Assembly (NCBI GenBank): GCA_963970005.1
Contig: CAXAMN010025317.1
Coordinates: forward strand, 124,001-188,000
Length of the DNA stretch: 64,000 nt
DNA from: Durusdinium trenchii
Taxonomy: Eukaryota > Sar > Dinophyceae > Suessiales > Symbiodiniaceae
Reading direction: 5' to 3'
The position numbers and the translations under genes were made by a program. Every line of letters begins with the position of its first letter. Position 1 is the first letter of the stretch. The notes beneath the pieces are model-generated. The model saw only the letters and a program-made list of their open reading frames with translations. It did not search any database and had not been told where the DNA came from. Positions 49,501 to 59,872 of the stretch are shown one piece after another.

Positions 49501-52500
49501 TTGAGCTTTGCATTGAAGTCCCATCCCCACGTCCCGTGAACCATACGTACATATAAATCCCGCTATCCGCTTTCGAGTTTGATCTTCTTTGGCCTTGAAG
49601 CGTCGTCCAAGGGACAGGATCAGACACCTGTCCGCACAAAGGTCTGGATTTCAGATCTCGCATCAAAATTGAGGTCCAGGTGAATCAAGCTGGTGGCCCA
49701 TGGTTGCCAACCATGGTCTTTAAGGTTTGAGCCAAGCTGTTGGGAGGTTAGGAGGGATGTTTACATTCGAGCAAGATCGATCATTTTCACCCATGCACTC
49801 GCTGCCGCTCCGAGGTGAAGGAATGGTATGGTGCCGGTGGCTTGACCATCTCTCCCAACGGCGCCTGGGTGGTTCACTGAGGGCTCACTGATCTAGAAGA
49901 AGCACGAGCAAGCAAGCAAGCAAGTCATGGCAGGTCATGACAGGTGTGTGCTGTTTCGGGATGAACAGAGAAGAGACAGTAATGAGTAACAACAGCTGGT
50001 TCGAGCGACAGCTAGCAAATCGACTGGGTGATTTTTTTTTTCCATACGTTGTCTTGCGGTCCAATTCTGGTTGGCTCCCTTCAGAAGTCTCACTGTATCT
50101 GATTGTATCTCCATGATCTGAGGATATGTCTACAGATCCGAGCGCTTTTCACATGTCTTTGGCTGTCCCATGAGCTATTCCACCCTGCCATTCGACAAGC
50201 AGACTTGCGTGGTGAGGCGGGCTGAGTCGAAGCCGGTCGAGGATCAATCGTCACAGACTATATGACGGTGGCATATAAATACATATAGAAGTCAGGGGGG
50301 CAGCGGGTAGCAAAGAAAAGGGGAAGCTTTGCAAAAATAATTTGCAAACTCCTTGGTTGCTTGTTGGAAGTTCCGCACGTTGGCTACTACAAGGTCTACT
50401 TTATAATGTGGTTTCTGCCTTTCTTGGCTACCTCTGATTTTGAGGAAGTGCACCCTCTGGCCATCATAGCACATGTATAGTCATAGGTTCCTCTAACATT
50501 GTTAAGCAGGGAACTTTCAATTTGAGGAGAACAGGTGAGAACATTGTTGTCTTGTTTTAAATGTGCTATTTACATGCTATTACTATGTCAAGAGTGCCGA
50601 TCTGCAGCAAGCAGTAAACATGTTAAACTCAGCCAGCTTGAGACGGCACACTGAGCAGCAGGAAAGACAGTTCCCAGTAGACACCAACCAGTAGATGGTC
50701 GCGTGTGCTTGCACCAATGCTCCAAGCATTTCTGTGTTCCTAAGAGGGGCTCCGCACATCTACACCAGGCAGCTCAACCTCCGAATAGGTTCAGAATAGC
50801 AGAGGCTCCTTCGGATGAGATCTATGAGTCTATGAGTACCTTTAGCCAAGAAAAGTGAGAAGTCCATGGTAGGGGATCATCATTGCAAGCCATTGTTGGG
50901 TGGTCATTATGATATGGCCGCGGGCGGGCCGAGAACGATCTCTTCTGCAGTCGTCCATTCCGCAACCGGGGGTGGTAGCAAGGGCGTTTTGGCCAGTCTT
51001 CCAGCCAGCGGACGTTGTGGTCATATAACCCAAGTGGCCCCGAAGCCACTAGAAAGACCGCATGGTTGTATATTTATAAATAAGGCCCCGGCGTCTTCTA
51101 CCAAGGGCCCCCAGCCAGCCGTTGCTAGGATGTCCTCCTATGCCTATGACGTGTCCAACGTGGCGGCAAACATTTTTCAGGCGTATCCGGCGTATCCTGT
51201 TTTGGGTGCTTAATTGAGCTGTCAGTGTCGTTGAACATGCGCGGTGGTGGCCCAAAGCCCGAGCCCGACCGTTCCAAGTTCAAACCAGCTTGAGGTTGGT
51301 CTCCCAGGGAGTTCGCCCTAGACCCTTTGGAGGAGGGAACACACATCACACATGGGCCAACGTGGGCAGACCCGTCAACACTTATTGAATCTTTTTAAGA
51401 CTCCGCGTGCTGTGCAGGGCATGCTTTCTTTTCGCTTTCATTTGGTTCTAAGCCAGCACCCTCCAACAGGTCACCACCTGCCACTTTAAGTCTCCAAAAG
51501 CCACCATTTCGGAGACCTGTAGAGTCGGGGTGCTGGAACAGGTGCATCATTTTTGGCACACTCGTCAGGCCTCCCATGTTTGAGGCCTGCTGGATCCTTT
51601 CCCTCCCTGCCGTCCTCCGGGATTTCGCCCGGCCTAGTCACCACGGAGTTCACCAGGCTGGTGGAGTCGACCTGCCCGCGGACTACAAGGGCACCACGGA
51701 GTTTGCTTTGCGGCCGCCCTACTCGCGGGTGCAAACGGAGTACTATGGTGTGGGCGCCAACCAGAAAGGCGGATTGTTGGCTTGAGTGGGAATGATGTTG
51801 AGTGGGAAGATGGAGCGGCTTGAGACTCCCGGTCGTCGGTGGTTGAAGTTTCCTTTTATTTTTTTTTATTGAAGGGAGGGTTTGTTTCTCGCAGAAAGGA
51901 GAAACACAAATGACAAAGAACTAGGTCAGTGATCTTCTTTTCGAAGACGTAGTGGACATCATTTCCATTTGTTTGCTGTCCTTGTGCAACCCCGGATCAA
52001 CATTTACGATCATGTAGCATGTAAATGATAAATAGCTGTATTTCCAGTTCGTGAACATTTCGAACATGTTGCTGTTGGCAATCCGAACAACATGGACCTG
52101 GGCCCTATAGGCCTTAGACTGCACGGCACGGCAGCAATGGAGGCTACAATTTCGTTCTCCTCTACTTCGAACTCCAAAGAATGCCGGACTCCTTCATGAT
52201 GCCCTTTGGCATGGGCATAGTGCAGCCACAGCTCCAATTCTTCATGTCAGATCCAACTCACAAGCATCAGCAACGAGAGCGGATAACATTGGGTAGGGTA
52301 CAAAACAGCCATCACAACTTGGGGGTTGCTGGAAAACCATGGTTGCGACATGTTGCTACCATAACTGTCTCAGCCTCATGTATCTGATGAGTGCAAGCCA
52401 GGAACATCCAGGAAATCACCAGGTCAAGGCAACTCACCAGGTCAAAGCCTGCACGACCAGGACCTTGATTGACCAGGAAGAAAGCCTGCCGTGCACGCCA

Positions 52501-55500
52501 CGTGCAAGCTCTTGAGCGAAGAAGCTCTTGAGACAGCTCAAGAGGTTGAGCTCCATGGTAATTTGGTATGTATATACAGTAATGTTCCTTTCAATTGCTG
52601 TAGGTTCGTGGGCATTCCAGGTGATGAACTGATGGACCGCTGTCCCGAGATCGCCCGAGTAGCTCGCTGAGGTTTGTGTTCGTGACATGCATCCTCTTCA
52701 CCTTCGTCAGCTGGAGCGGGCTCTTCATCAATCGCACTGTGGCGCCCGCGCGCGTGGCCATCGCGGTGATTCCGGTGCTCATCATGCTGAACCTGGAGAC
52801 GCTTCGATTCCGGTGCGACGACGGGTTCGGCGTTCCGTGTGGATTGGACGGCGAAGGCTGCGAAGTGCCAGAAACTTCTTTTTGCGGGGGAGCTGGTTGT
52901 GTAGGCCTTGCTTGCTTGTGGTTGATAGGCTAATTACTGGGTACCTGGTTAAGTCGTCTGGTCTTGTAGAAAGTCGTCTGGATGCTGCGTTTACAATGGG
53001 GTTAGATGCAAGATGGCAATATAACCGGAAGAGTATCAGGTCAACAATATTGTTTGGATGCTGCGTTTACACGCGGCCGGGTGACTTTGGGTGACTAAAC
53101 CCCGACGCTTGTAACCAGAAATCTCGCTATAAGAAGCGTATGAGTGGGTTCTTCTGGACTCCTGTGTAGGCGTCAGTCAAATGAACATGTGCATGCTCAC
53201 GATCTACCATGCATGCCGCATGCATGCGTCCTTCGTGAGAGGATGACTCGGGGCAGGGTGACTCCGGAGTCGCGCATCGGTAAATGGGATGATGGATCCC
53301 CGACTCTCATCGCTTTTGGCTGACTCCCCTGCTGCCTTGCCTTCATTTGGAAGAGCACATGTGGACATTCAGTGGGTTTCAGGCCAGTCCACGGCCCTTT
53401 TCTTCGTGCGAGACGAAGGAAGGAACCCGTTTTTCACATCGTGGAACACGCACGTGTGCCGCGGATCTCAGGAACAACGTGATCAGCAACCTGCCTCCCT
53501 TAAACTACCTCACGTGGATCACCAGCTATTTGCACCTTGCTTGAGCAGATCGATGGTCCGGTCCGATGGTGGATTCAGTGCGAGTTGAGCCATGCCATTT
53601 GGAGCTCTGAGAGCACTGCCCAAGGGGAAAGAAACATAATACTGTATTTGAACAATTATGAGCAATTACAAGCGATCACTTGTTTTTTTTTTGGGGGGGG
53701 GTGGGTCAAGGCATGTGAACCCCTCAGTAACCAGCTTCACATACTTTCATATATGTTCATGACTTTCGAACACTTTCGATCCATCCATTTATGCCTGGAC
53801 GTGAAACCGCCTCGTGTCCGGACACCGCATCGCCAGCCGAACGCTGTTCTGTCAGTGGTCCGCTCCCTTCGAACTCCTCCGGTCCACGTCGAGCCATGAA
53901 GGATGCCCCACCTCACACCAGTTACGCCCTACCATCCTATACCACCTATACCCCTCACTGCCCCCTGCTTTGTAAAGCCGGAAAGACAGCACTGGGATAT
54001 CTGGGATGGTCAGCATTTCTCAGTACCACGAAGCTGTGCTGTGGCGGCCGCTGGGCCCGGAACTGGTTGCATGCACTATGCTTGCCCCCAAGGCAGCCAT
54101 GTCTCGGAACAGGTCCCAAAAAGAAAAAGATGCCATGGACCGCAGGGAAGTTCATGGAACCTTCTCCAGATTTTTCCAGGAACCTTCTCCAAGTTGTGCA
54201 AGTTTCCTTTTTTAACCATGGTGGACATGCATGGAGACGTGGAAATTCGATGGACATCAGGGCAATTCCGCAATTGCCATAGACAGTGCCATGGACATTC
54301 CACGTGCATGGGCATTCCCATGGAGGCTCCTGATGAAGTTCTTCTGCTTGAGCGCCGTCTTCGAGTACGGCCTGGTGAGCTTCCTGATTCAGCTGGAGAC
54401 CTCCCGCGAGCGTCAATTCGAGGCGGTGACGGTTTCTGTGCTGACGCTTCGAAGTCTGGAGAAACGCTTCAAAGAAGTCCTCTCAGCCTTTGAATTGGAA
54501 GGAAGTATGATTTGGATTGCTTTGATTGGTTGGTGATGATTTGTGTATTTATTTGATTTTATTTGTTGGCCAGGTGGATCGCATTCAGTGAGACTTCGTG
54601 TATTGAAAACCAATTGATAAGGGAAGGGGGGAAGGGATTAGTGATTAGCGATGCAGTGAGAATGGAAGAGATCTTACACCATTCTAAAGCCCCGACCAGC
54701 CGTGGAATTCGTTGATATCCCTCCTACCAACTCGCGTGAGCTGCAGCATGCGAAAGAAGAACTCCGGATCTTGGTTTTTGTAGAGGGAGAGTCGATCGTG
54801 ACAACAGTGATCGCATGACTCCGCACCAAGTACAGACGTCAAGTGATTAAGTATACTGATGCATGTATCATGCAACTATAATTTGATTTTAATGTATAAA
54901 CTAGATATAATGCATCTATAATATATATATATATACACCTTCAGTATACAAACTATAAACATAATTTGCTTTGTTGGTCGTGTCGCTCTGTGAGGCCTTT
55001 AAGCACCTAGCAGAGACGGTCAAGAAGAAGGCCAAGGAGGATCACGGAGGCCGCGTGTGGCGGGCGCAGACATCGGGTGTTTTTCAGGTCCTTCTCCCGT
55101 TTGCGTTTTTTTCGAGCACGCCGCTGACGATCGAAAAGAACCACCAGGTCTGACATGTTTTGTATTCTTTGTGCACCCACTGAGTAATTACTGTAATGTA
55201 CTGTAGATTCTTTTTGTAGATCTTCATGGTGCCCGGTTGAGCAGGTGACCTGCAGGTAAAAGGCCGAAAATCCACGGGGGTGTTTTCCGTGCTGCTACTT
55301 AGACTGACCTGCCTGATCCGAGCACCGCCGGCCAGGCTCGGTGTTTCTGACCCCCGGGAGCTTGAAACCACTCCAGTTGATCGAAAGCTGAGGTGTGAGC
55401 AAGGAGCACAGCGGCAAAAACATGGTGAGTGCCGCACCGAAGATCTACCCCTCACGGGGGAGCCTTGGGTTCACAGGTCCCAGAGAACAAGAAACCGGAC

Positions 55501-58500
55501 CGTCTCGACTAATAGAGGGGGAAAACCCCTTCCACAGGCGGTATGTTAGGAAGATCGGGGATCAAGTGATGGATGCGAAAAGGCTTGGGATGTTATTTTC
55601 GTGTGACTTTTGTGTTGGTCGGTGGGGTGTTTCTGATCTCACTTGATTTTGCTGCGAGAAGCCAACATCTCTCATAGGGGGGCTGTTCCCACCGACTGAG
55701 CACAAGGCCAGACAACCTTTCCCTCCCCCAAAAAGACACATTTCAACAGGAGCGCGTGATCTTGGGGATGTTAACCCGGTGTCCTTTTCAGACCGACCGG
55801 CATCGGCTTCTTGCACCTCGATCTCTCGGCTTCGTGCCGCGCACCTTCGCCGAGGATCTATCCGGGCGAAGGCTTTGAGGGTGTGCCACCTCCGCCCAAT
55901 CCCGGTTGGGAGGTGACTGAACCTGATGGCGAGGAAGATGCGGAGGAGACGCCATCGAAGACAACGAGCTGAGCCGATGCGCGAGCGATCAGTGGGGAGG
56001 TTGTCAGGGGCTCCTGGAGGAGTTTGGAGGGGAAAACTATATTGAAGAACTGAAGAACATAACTTTTTCCATAAAGTTCTTGCATGTGGGAGGTTTCAAG
56101 AACAAAGAGCCGTTCTGGTCGTTTCTGGAGCTTTGCCCCTCGGCGCGGTCGGAGCTGCGTGACGCGACGCCTTGCATGGGGCCGTGTTTGTTGAGCGATT
56201 TGCAGGCGATGGTGAACACGTCCACCTCTGGGACGTTCCAATGAATCTCACTTGACCCTGGAGGGGAATTCAGCTCTTTGCTTTTTCCGCCCCCACTCCA
56301 TTCGTCGTCGCCGCTGCAAGGAGATCGACCTGCAGAAGAAATTCCATCAGGTGCACCTGCCCGCTGTCCGAGATCTACGATTTAAAATCATATGCCTCAA
56401 GTCCCACTGATGCGCTGCGTGCACCAGTCTTACATCTCTTCTAGTCCCTCATGAGATGTTGGCTTATGACATGAGAGGAAATGGCATGAGATGGTGCAAC
56501 TATTCCAGTCCCATGGACACTCTCGCCATGTAGTAGCCCTTTTCTGGCCTCCTCTACAGCCAGGTCTACCGGCTGTTCGACCGGGACAACTCAGGGGAAC
56601 TCAGCTGGAAGGAGGTGCAGGCGAAGCTGGGCGAACGAAGCGGGGCTTTCGGGTCTCCGGCCTACTCACTTTTGTGGGCAGAATCATGCAAACATCAGTT
56701 TTTCCATTTCTGTAGTTGCAGGTTGCGATCTTCATCCTTTTCCCATGTCGAAATGCAGGTGATTTCAGGTTCCTTGTTCCCTTGGGACCCGGACACCTTT
56801 CGCATGACCTCGTACTCGACCAAATGCGACCGCTCTCCAGGCAGGCTTCCGCAGACTGGGCCAGCCGCTTGGGGGCGTCGTTCACGGTTCAGGGGACGGC
56901 TGGAGACTGAGGAGCCTCCAGGGAGGTCTAGTTGGGGGATGGCTTGGATGGTCGTTTTGGATCGTTTTGGTGTTTGTGGCCTGCTTGGTGGTGTGACGAA
57001 TTGGTTGATTGGCCCAATTCGCAGCTGGGGTTCAGGGTGCGATGAGGCGAGGCGAGAGGCCAGGCCAGCACAGAGAGAAAGAGATACGGAGAGGGATTGT
57101 GGCCCTTCTTGTCTCCTGGCATTTCCTCTTCTTTTGAGGTGTGCTACTTAGTTGGATCCTTGATGATCCTTGTGCGTTTTGGTTTTGAACAACTTGGGCG
57201 TTGGCCTGTTTCACTCACACCATGCAGACTATGGAGACGGCTGCGGCCCCCCATCGGCCCCCCCTATTTGCTCTTGAAATCGATCAGTGACAGGGGGTGG
57301 CACTTCTTGGGGTGTTCGGTACCGTCTACCGATTCTCCAATGACGCCTTTGACAGGATCAGAAAGACAGATCGGTTTGCGATGAACGCTGCCAGACAACC
57401 AAAAGAACCCGACCTTACACGGATCACTGGAATTCTTAATCGAACTGGGAGGCAAAAAACAGCCAGCTACCGCCAGCTTTGAATGCTTTTTTCTCATGGC
57501 CAAGGTATTGGTCCAGGGATCAAGTGATGGAGCTCTTCTACGGTTTGGGTATCGTGGGGAAGGGGAAGCGGATGACCACCGCTGACTTCAAACGCTTCAT
57601 GATGGACATCCAGAAGTATTTGCCCGGAAAGGTGGGCTCTTGGAAGTGAGACTTTCTTTCTTTTTCTCGTGGGGGAGGGTGGGGAGACGTTGCACTACAC
57701 AAGCAAGATGGTCAGAAGATGTCAGAAGCAAGCTGATGAAGCTGTTTGCTCTTTTGATCTGTTTCGTGCAGAGGAAAACAAATGAGAAAAGAACCCAAGA
57801 ACCACAGAGGAGGGCTCACATTTGCATGTATCCTTTGTTTCTTTCGTTGTCTCACCCCAGGTGGTTTATAGATGGCTGGTGTTCCTTGCTGGTGCTGAGT
57901 GGAAGACAACATCTTGGCCAGGAACAGGTTTGCTAGGAGCTGCTGGGCGAAGACAACTAGGAAGAGTTGCTAGAACTGGCATCAACATCACATACTATTG
58001 ATTCCACATCACATCAAAAAAATCAAATCACCTAAGAAGTTCCCACTCCAGGCTGTTAAGTTCCCCCAACGTCTACGAACCCACATGTGGACAGTGGAAC
58101 ACCACGGGCATGCCTTCTCCTCTCCACCACGGGTCACCACGCTGCGACCCGGAGTCGAACTGCCCCAGGGCCACCAGGGTCACCCGGAGTCGCGCCACGA
58201 CGATCCGAGCTCGGACAGACTGTCGGCGGCCAGGCCATGAACATTACCTTTGGCGAGCGACCGCCCTCCTACCAGGTGGACTTGGTCTTCCGATGGGCCT
58301 ACATCTCAGGCGCCTGGTCACGCGGGTGACCGGAGACCGGTGGTCTCCGGAGACCGCAGATCGTCTCCGGTCGGAGGGGTGGGAGGTGGTGGGAGGTCGC
58401 TGGGCTTGAAGAGCGGTACAATGCTGGCCTGAGTGAGGAAAATGATGCCAATGTTCGGAGAACTCGTCTTTTGTGACACTATCGTGACTGCAGGGTCTGC

Positions 58501-58607
58501 AGGGTGAGGGGGAGCAAGGTAGCCATGTGTCGGTCTTCGATCGAGCCGCTCGAGCCGCTCGAGGTGTCCTTCTGGTGACCTTCATCTATTTGATCTCGTC
58601 GATCTGA
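46416..58607 (+). CDS. Pentameric ligand-gated ion channel (Cys-loop family) with EF-hand loop
   Basis: A near-complete Cys-loop receptor over about 20 exons. In order: signal peptide ending GASA-DN; extracellular domain with YDEFAHPG, VEIMLFVASI, WTDPRL, WQPDAW and GPEGIIFHRWSR; Cys-loop CPMSYSTLPFDKQTC (13 residues between the Cys); SSYAYDVSNV; EFALRPPYSRVQTEYY; M1 FVTCILFTFVSWSGLF; M2 PARVAIAVIPVLIMLNLE; M3 LLMKFFCLSAVFEYGLVSFL; intracellular loop with EF-hand DRDNSGELSWKE; M4 GVLLVTFIYLISSI, then TGA. Phases of the first 13 exons join throughout. The P-A-R at the M2 start is typical of anion-selective members. Ligand unknown. Only the loop around 56.6-57.5 kb and the last junction are unresolved. 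Confidence 0.9.
46797..46871 (+). CDS. Channel exon 2: N-terminal helix
   Basis: Acceptor cttcctcgccag. Reads EITANLTVGYDEFAHPGQLT then GEPVQ. Y-D-x-x-x-x-P-G is the usual end of the first helix in the family. GC donor (GTGCAG|GCCGCG). Confidence 0.8.
47202..47287 (+). CDS. Channel exon 3: strands 1-2
   Basis: Acceptor ccggcggacag. Reads VEIMLFVASIVQVNQKDQQL then AMEGYYRSA. Donor AGTGC|GTGGCG, phase 2, joins WTDPRL. Confidence 0.9.
47288..48177. other. Intron 3 of the channel gene
   Basis: 890 bp with a (CA)n run at 47943-47962 and CTTT repeats at 48000-48060. No exon-like segment. Confidence 0.7.
48178..48282 (+). CDS. Channel exon 4: strands 2-4
   Basis: Acceptor cgccgcttcccag, phase 2. 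Reads WTDPRLNLTQWPGCEALIIP then TKSWPFWQPDAWRV. W-x-D-x-R-L and W-x-P-D are hallmarks of the family. Donor within the repeated GTG run (48280-48283). Confidence 0.9.
48869..48949 (+). CDS. Channel exon 5: strands 5-6
   Basis: Acceptor gttgaatcag, donor TCCAG|GTGGTC. Reads GPWSKTPKINKSYIIGPEGI then IFHRWSR. P-x-G-x-x-x-x-x-W-S-R precedes the Cys-loop in this family. Phase 2 both sides. Confidence 0.8.
48950..50135. other. Intron 5 of the channel gene
   Basis: 1.2 kb. Open frames at 48954-49256 (-) and 49253-49666 (-) have no codon bias. Contains GGCTCGGCTCGGCTCCT repeats near 49138. Confidence 0.65.
50136..50211 (+). CDS. Channel exon 6: Cys-loop
   Basis: Acceptor gatatgtctacag, phase 2. Reads SERFSHVFG, CPMSYSTLPFDKQTC and V. 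Two Cys with exactly 13 residues between them and L-P-F-D inside define the Cys-loop. Donor GTG|GTGAGG, or GT|GAGGC two bases on. Confidence 0.95.
50212..51114. other. Intron 6 of the channel gene
   Basis: 900 bp, no exon-like segment. A - strand frame at 50822-51049 is chance. Confidence 0.65.
51115..51180 (+). CDS. Channel exon 7: strands 7-8
   Basis: Reads PAVARMSSYAYDVSNVAANI then FQ. S-Y-x-Y-D-V-S-N-V matches the strand 8 region. The acceptor may be ggcccccag (51114) or ttgctag (51128), the latter pairing with a GA donor of exon 6. GC donor (CAG|GCGTAT). Confidence 0.75.
51657..51779 (+). CDS. Channel exon 8: loop F and strand 9
   Basis: Acceptor gttcaccag, phase 0. Reads AGGVDLPADYKGTTEFALRP then PYSRVQTEYYGVGANQKGG. 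T-E-F-A-L ... Y-Y is the strand 9 to loop C region that lines the ligand pocket; the vicinal Cys of nicotinic receptors is absent. GC donor (TTG|GCTTGA). Confidence 0.8.
52232..52292 (+). CDS. Channel exon 9: strand 10
   Basis: Acceptor agtgcagccacag, donor TTGG|GTAGGG. Reads LQFFMSDPTHKHQQRERITL. Phase 0 in, phase 1 out. Placed by phase and position before M1; sequence likeness is modest. Confidence 0.55.
52650..52812 (+). CDS. Channel exon 10: M1 and M2
   Basis: Reads RFVFVTCILFTFVSWSGLFI, NRTVA and PARVAIAVIPVLIMLNLE. M1 W-x-x-F-x-I and P-A-R before M2 are diagnostic. M2 has the conserved Leu at 9' and an unusual Pro at 7'. Start is either 52650 (phase 1) or 52672 (phase 2). Donor TTCCG|GTGCGA. 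Confidence 0.9.
53472..53531 (+). CDS. Channel exon 11: M2-M3 loop
   Basis: Acceptor cgcggatctcag, phase 2. Reads NNVISNLPPLNYLTWITSY. L-P-x-x-x-Y-L-T-x-x matches the M2-M3 loop. A GC donor (TATTT|GCACCT) is required to join M3 in phase 2. Confidence 0.9.
54326..54425 (+). CDS. Channel exon 12: M3
   Basis: Acceptor cattcccatggag, phase 2. Reads LLMKFFCLSAVFEYGLVSFL then IQLETSRERQFEA. Donor GAGGCG|GTGACG. F-E-Y is the conserved end of M3. Confidence 0.9.
54426..54994. other. Intron 12 of the channel gene
   Basis: AT-rich (TA tract at 54920-54935), no exon-like segment. Confidence 0.7.
54995..55087 (+). CDS. Channel exon 13: start of the intracellular loop
   Basis: Acceptor tcgctctgtgag, phase 0. 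Reads AFKHLAETVKKKAKEDHGGR then VWRAQTSGVFQ. A basic amphipathic helix, as in the MX helix after M3 of related receptors. Donor TTTCAG|GTCCTT. Confidence 0.8.
55792..55854 (+). CDS. Channel exon 14: intracellular loop
   Basis: Acceptor cggtgtccttttcag, phase 0. Reads TDRHRLLAPRSLGFVPRTFA then E. A GA donor (GCCGAG|GATCTA) joins EIDLQKKFHQ in phase. The overlapping frame (GEGFEGVPPPPNPGWEV) to 55972 is the alternative. Confidence 0.65.
56321..56350 (+). CDS. Channel exon 15: 30-nt exon
   Basis: Acceptor tcgccgctgcaag, donor CATCAG|GTGCAC. Reads EIDLQKKFHQ, the start of the entering helix of the EF-hand. Phase 0 both sides. Confidence 0.65.
56564..56644 (+). CDS. Channel exon 16: EF-hand
   Basis: Acceptor tctacagccag, phase 0. 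Reads VYRLF, DRDNSGELSWKE and VQAKLGERSG. The 12-residue loop has D1, D3, S5, G6, S9 and E12, a canonical calcium site. End not fixed. Confidence 0.75.
56769..56892 (+). CDS. Channel, possible exon after the EF-hand
   Basis: Acceptor caggtgatttcag. Two frames look coding: PLGPGHLSHDLVLDQMRPLS then RQASADWASRLGASFTVQ, or FPWDPDTFRMTSYSTKCDR. Frame and inclusion undecided. Confidence 0.45.
57505..57631 (+). CDS. Channel exon: second, degenerate EF-hand-like segment
   Basis: Acceptor catggccaag, phase 2, donor GGAAAG|GTGGGC. Reads YWSRDQVMELFYGLGIVGKG then KRMTTADFKRFMMDIQKYLP. The helix-loop-helix spacing (L-F-Y ... M-T-x-x-D-F-x-x-F-M) resembles an EF-hand without acidic ligands. Confidence 0.7.
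58234..58325 (+). CDS. Channel exon before M4
   Basis: Acceptor gtcggcggccag, phase 0. Reads AMNITFGERPPSYQVDLVFR then WAYISGAWSR. Could form the amphipathic helix before M4. Donor CGCGG|GTGACC or a GC donor just before. Confidence 0.65.
58519..58607 (+). CDS. Channel last exon: M4
   Basis: Acceptor ggggagcaag (58518; 58502 is an alternative). Reads SHVSVFDRAARAARG then VLLVTFIYLISSI and TGA at 58605-58607. A charged stretch running into a hydrophobic C-terminal helix is the usual end of the family. The helix is short. Confidence 0.65.
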
Positions 58608-58849
58608 TTTCGCCCATCGACGTGACGTTTGAGACGCGCTCCGAAAAGGGAGTGTCGAGCCATGTGTAGAGCTACTCTCAGTGAAGTTAAGGAGACTTGC
58701 CTAGGCTGCCTAGACCTTGACCGAGAAGGGGGGGGTTGAGGGGTATTCGTCCAACACCACTAGAGTTAGAGGAGGTAATATACAGCTTGTAGAAAAAGAC
58801 TGGTATATTACAGGGCATTCTAATCGTTCCAAGCTTAACTGAGGATACT

Positions 58850-59093
58850 GAGGGTAGCGCCAGGGTCATGTCCATGCGGCCAGTATCTTTGGAACCGGAC
58901 CGGACATGGCCGCCGGAATTGCGAGGCTTTGCTTTGCGAGACCCGAGAAGAAACTGCGACCCAAAAGGGTCTGCAGGTTCTGGGTGATCCATGCAACATG
59001 CCCTTGAAGAAGAGTTGGCCTCCACCAATCCCCGTTGGAACGGCACTGTCGTGTTCGCCGCTGGTCTCCAGCTCGGACTCGCCCAATGTTAAA
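58850..59093 (+). CDS. Coding-like region, frame unresolved
   Basis: Two G/C-ending readings: ARVMSMRPVSLEPDRTWPPE then LRGFALRDPRRNCDPKG, ending at AAAAGG|GTCTGC (58970); and from about 58990 EELASTNPRWNGTVVFAAGL then QLGLAQC to TAA. Possibly two exons of the next gene. Confidence 0.4.
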
Positions 59094-59493
59094 TGATGTC
59101 ATGCCAGCACAAGATCGACGCCGGACTCATTCTTGTTCTTTTTTCTCGAAGTGATCCGCCATTCAGTCAGAGAGATGCTTGGAGATGGATGTTTGTTGAG
59201 ATGAATGGGCCATTCCTCCATAGAATGGCATCAAGTTTCTTTGTTCCACAGACGTGTGTACTTGGTGGACGGCCTCAGTTGAGCTCCTTTTCCACGGCCC
59301 TGGGCCTTGGGAAACCCATGGCCCACGTGCGAAACCGTGGGATAGCACCGCACCAGCGAGCAAGGTGCGTGAGGTTAAGAGAAAGGGAGACTAAATGCAA
59401 GATGGTCGAGCCGACGTACCTGTTCCTCCTCTAACTAGAATGGTGGTGAATTCATTCCAAGGGGCACGGGAGTCAACACTATAAACACAAGCC

Positions 59494-59556
59494 TGGAGAG
59501 AGAGAGAGAGAGAGAGCGAGCGCGAGGGAGGGGAAGGAGGGAGAGAGGGGGGGAGA
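59494..59556. repeat. (GA)n tract
   Basis: GAGAGA run and GGGAGAGAGGGGG sequence, purine-rich on +. Confidence 0.9.
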
Positions 59557-59712
59557 GGGAATCAACACACAAACTGGATGACGGAAAATACTCTACACTA
59601 CATGAAGCACAGCAAGCCTTTTCCCTTTTGAGATGCGTCCAGACTCCAGACGTTATGGGTCTTTTGTTTTGGATTTTCCTGCCTTTCCCCGTCCCTCCAC
59701 TCAGCACTGCAG

Positions 59713-59872
59713 ATCTTGGAGCCCCTCCGGAGCCATCCCAGGCCGCCGAGAGGCCTTGGAGAAGAGCCTCGAAGCCTGGAAGATGGTCACCTTCGGCGCA
59801 GGCCGCGCCCGGCGCGGGGAAAAAAATGGCTCAAAGAGCGGTCGGCGTTCGGGGGCCGAAGTGTGGACCTGG
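59713..59872 (+). CDS. Exon, helical then basic, unrecognised
   Basis: Acceptor cactcagcactgcag, donor ACCTGG|GTTTGT. Reads SWSPSGAIPGRREALEKSLE then AWKMVTFGAGRARRGEKNGS and SGRRSGAEVWTW. The other two frames are also open, but this one has the best bias. Confidence 0.6.

Noticed and set aside
57861..57927. Possible exon VVYRWLVFLAG before M4 of the channel
   Set aside because: Its phase does not join the next exon, whereas skipping it keeps phase 0; probably not used.
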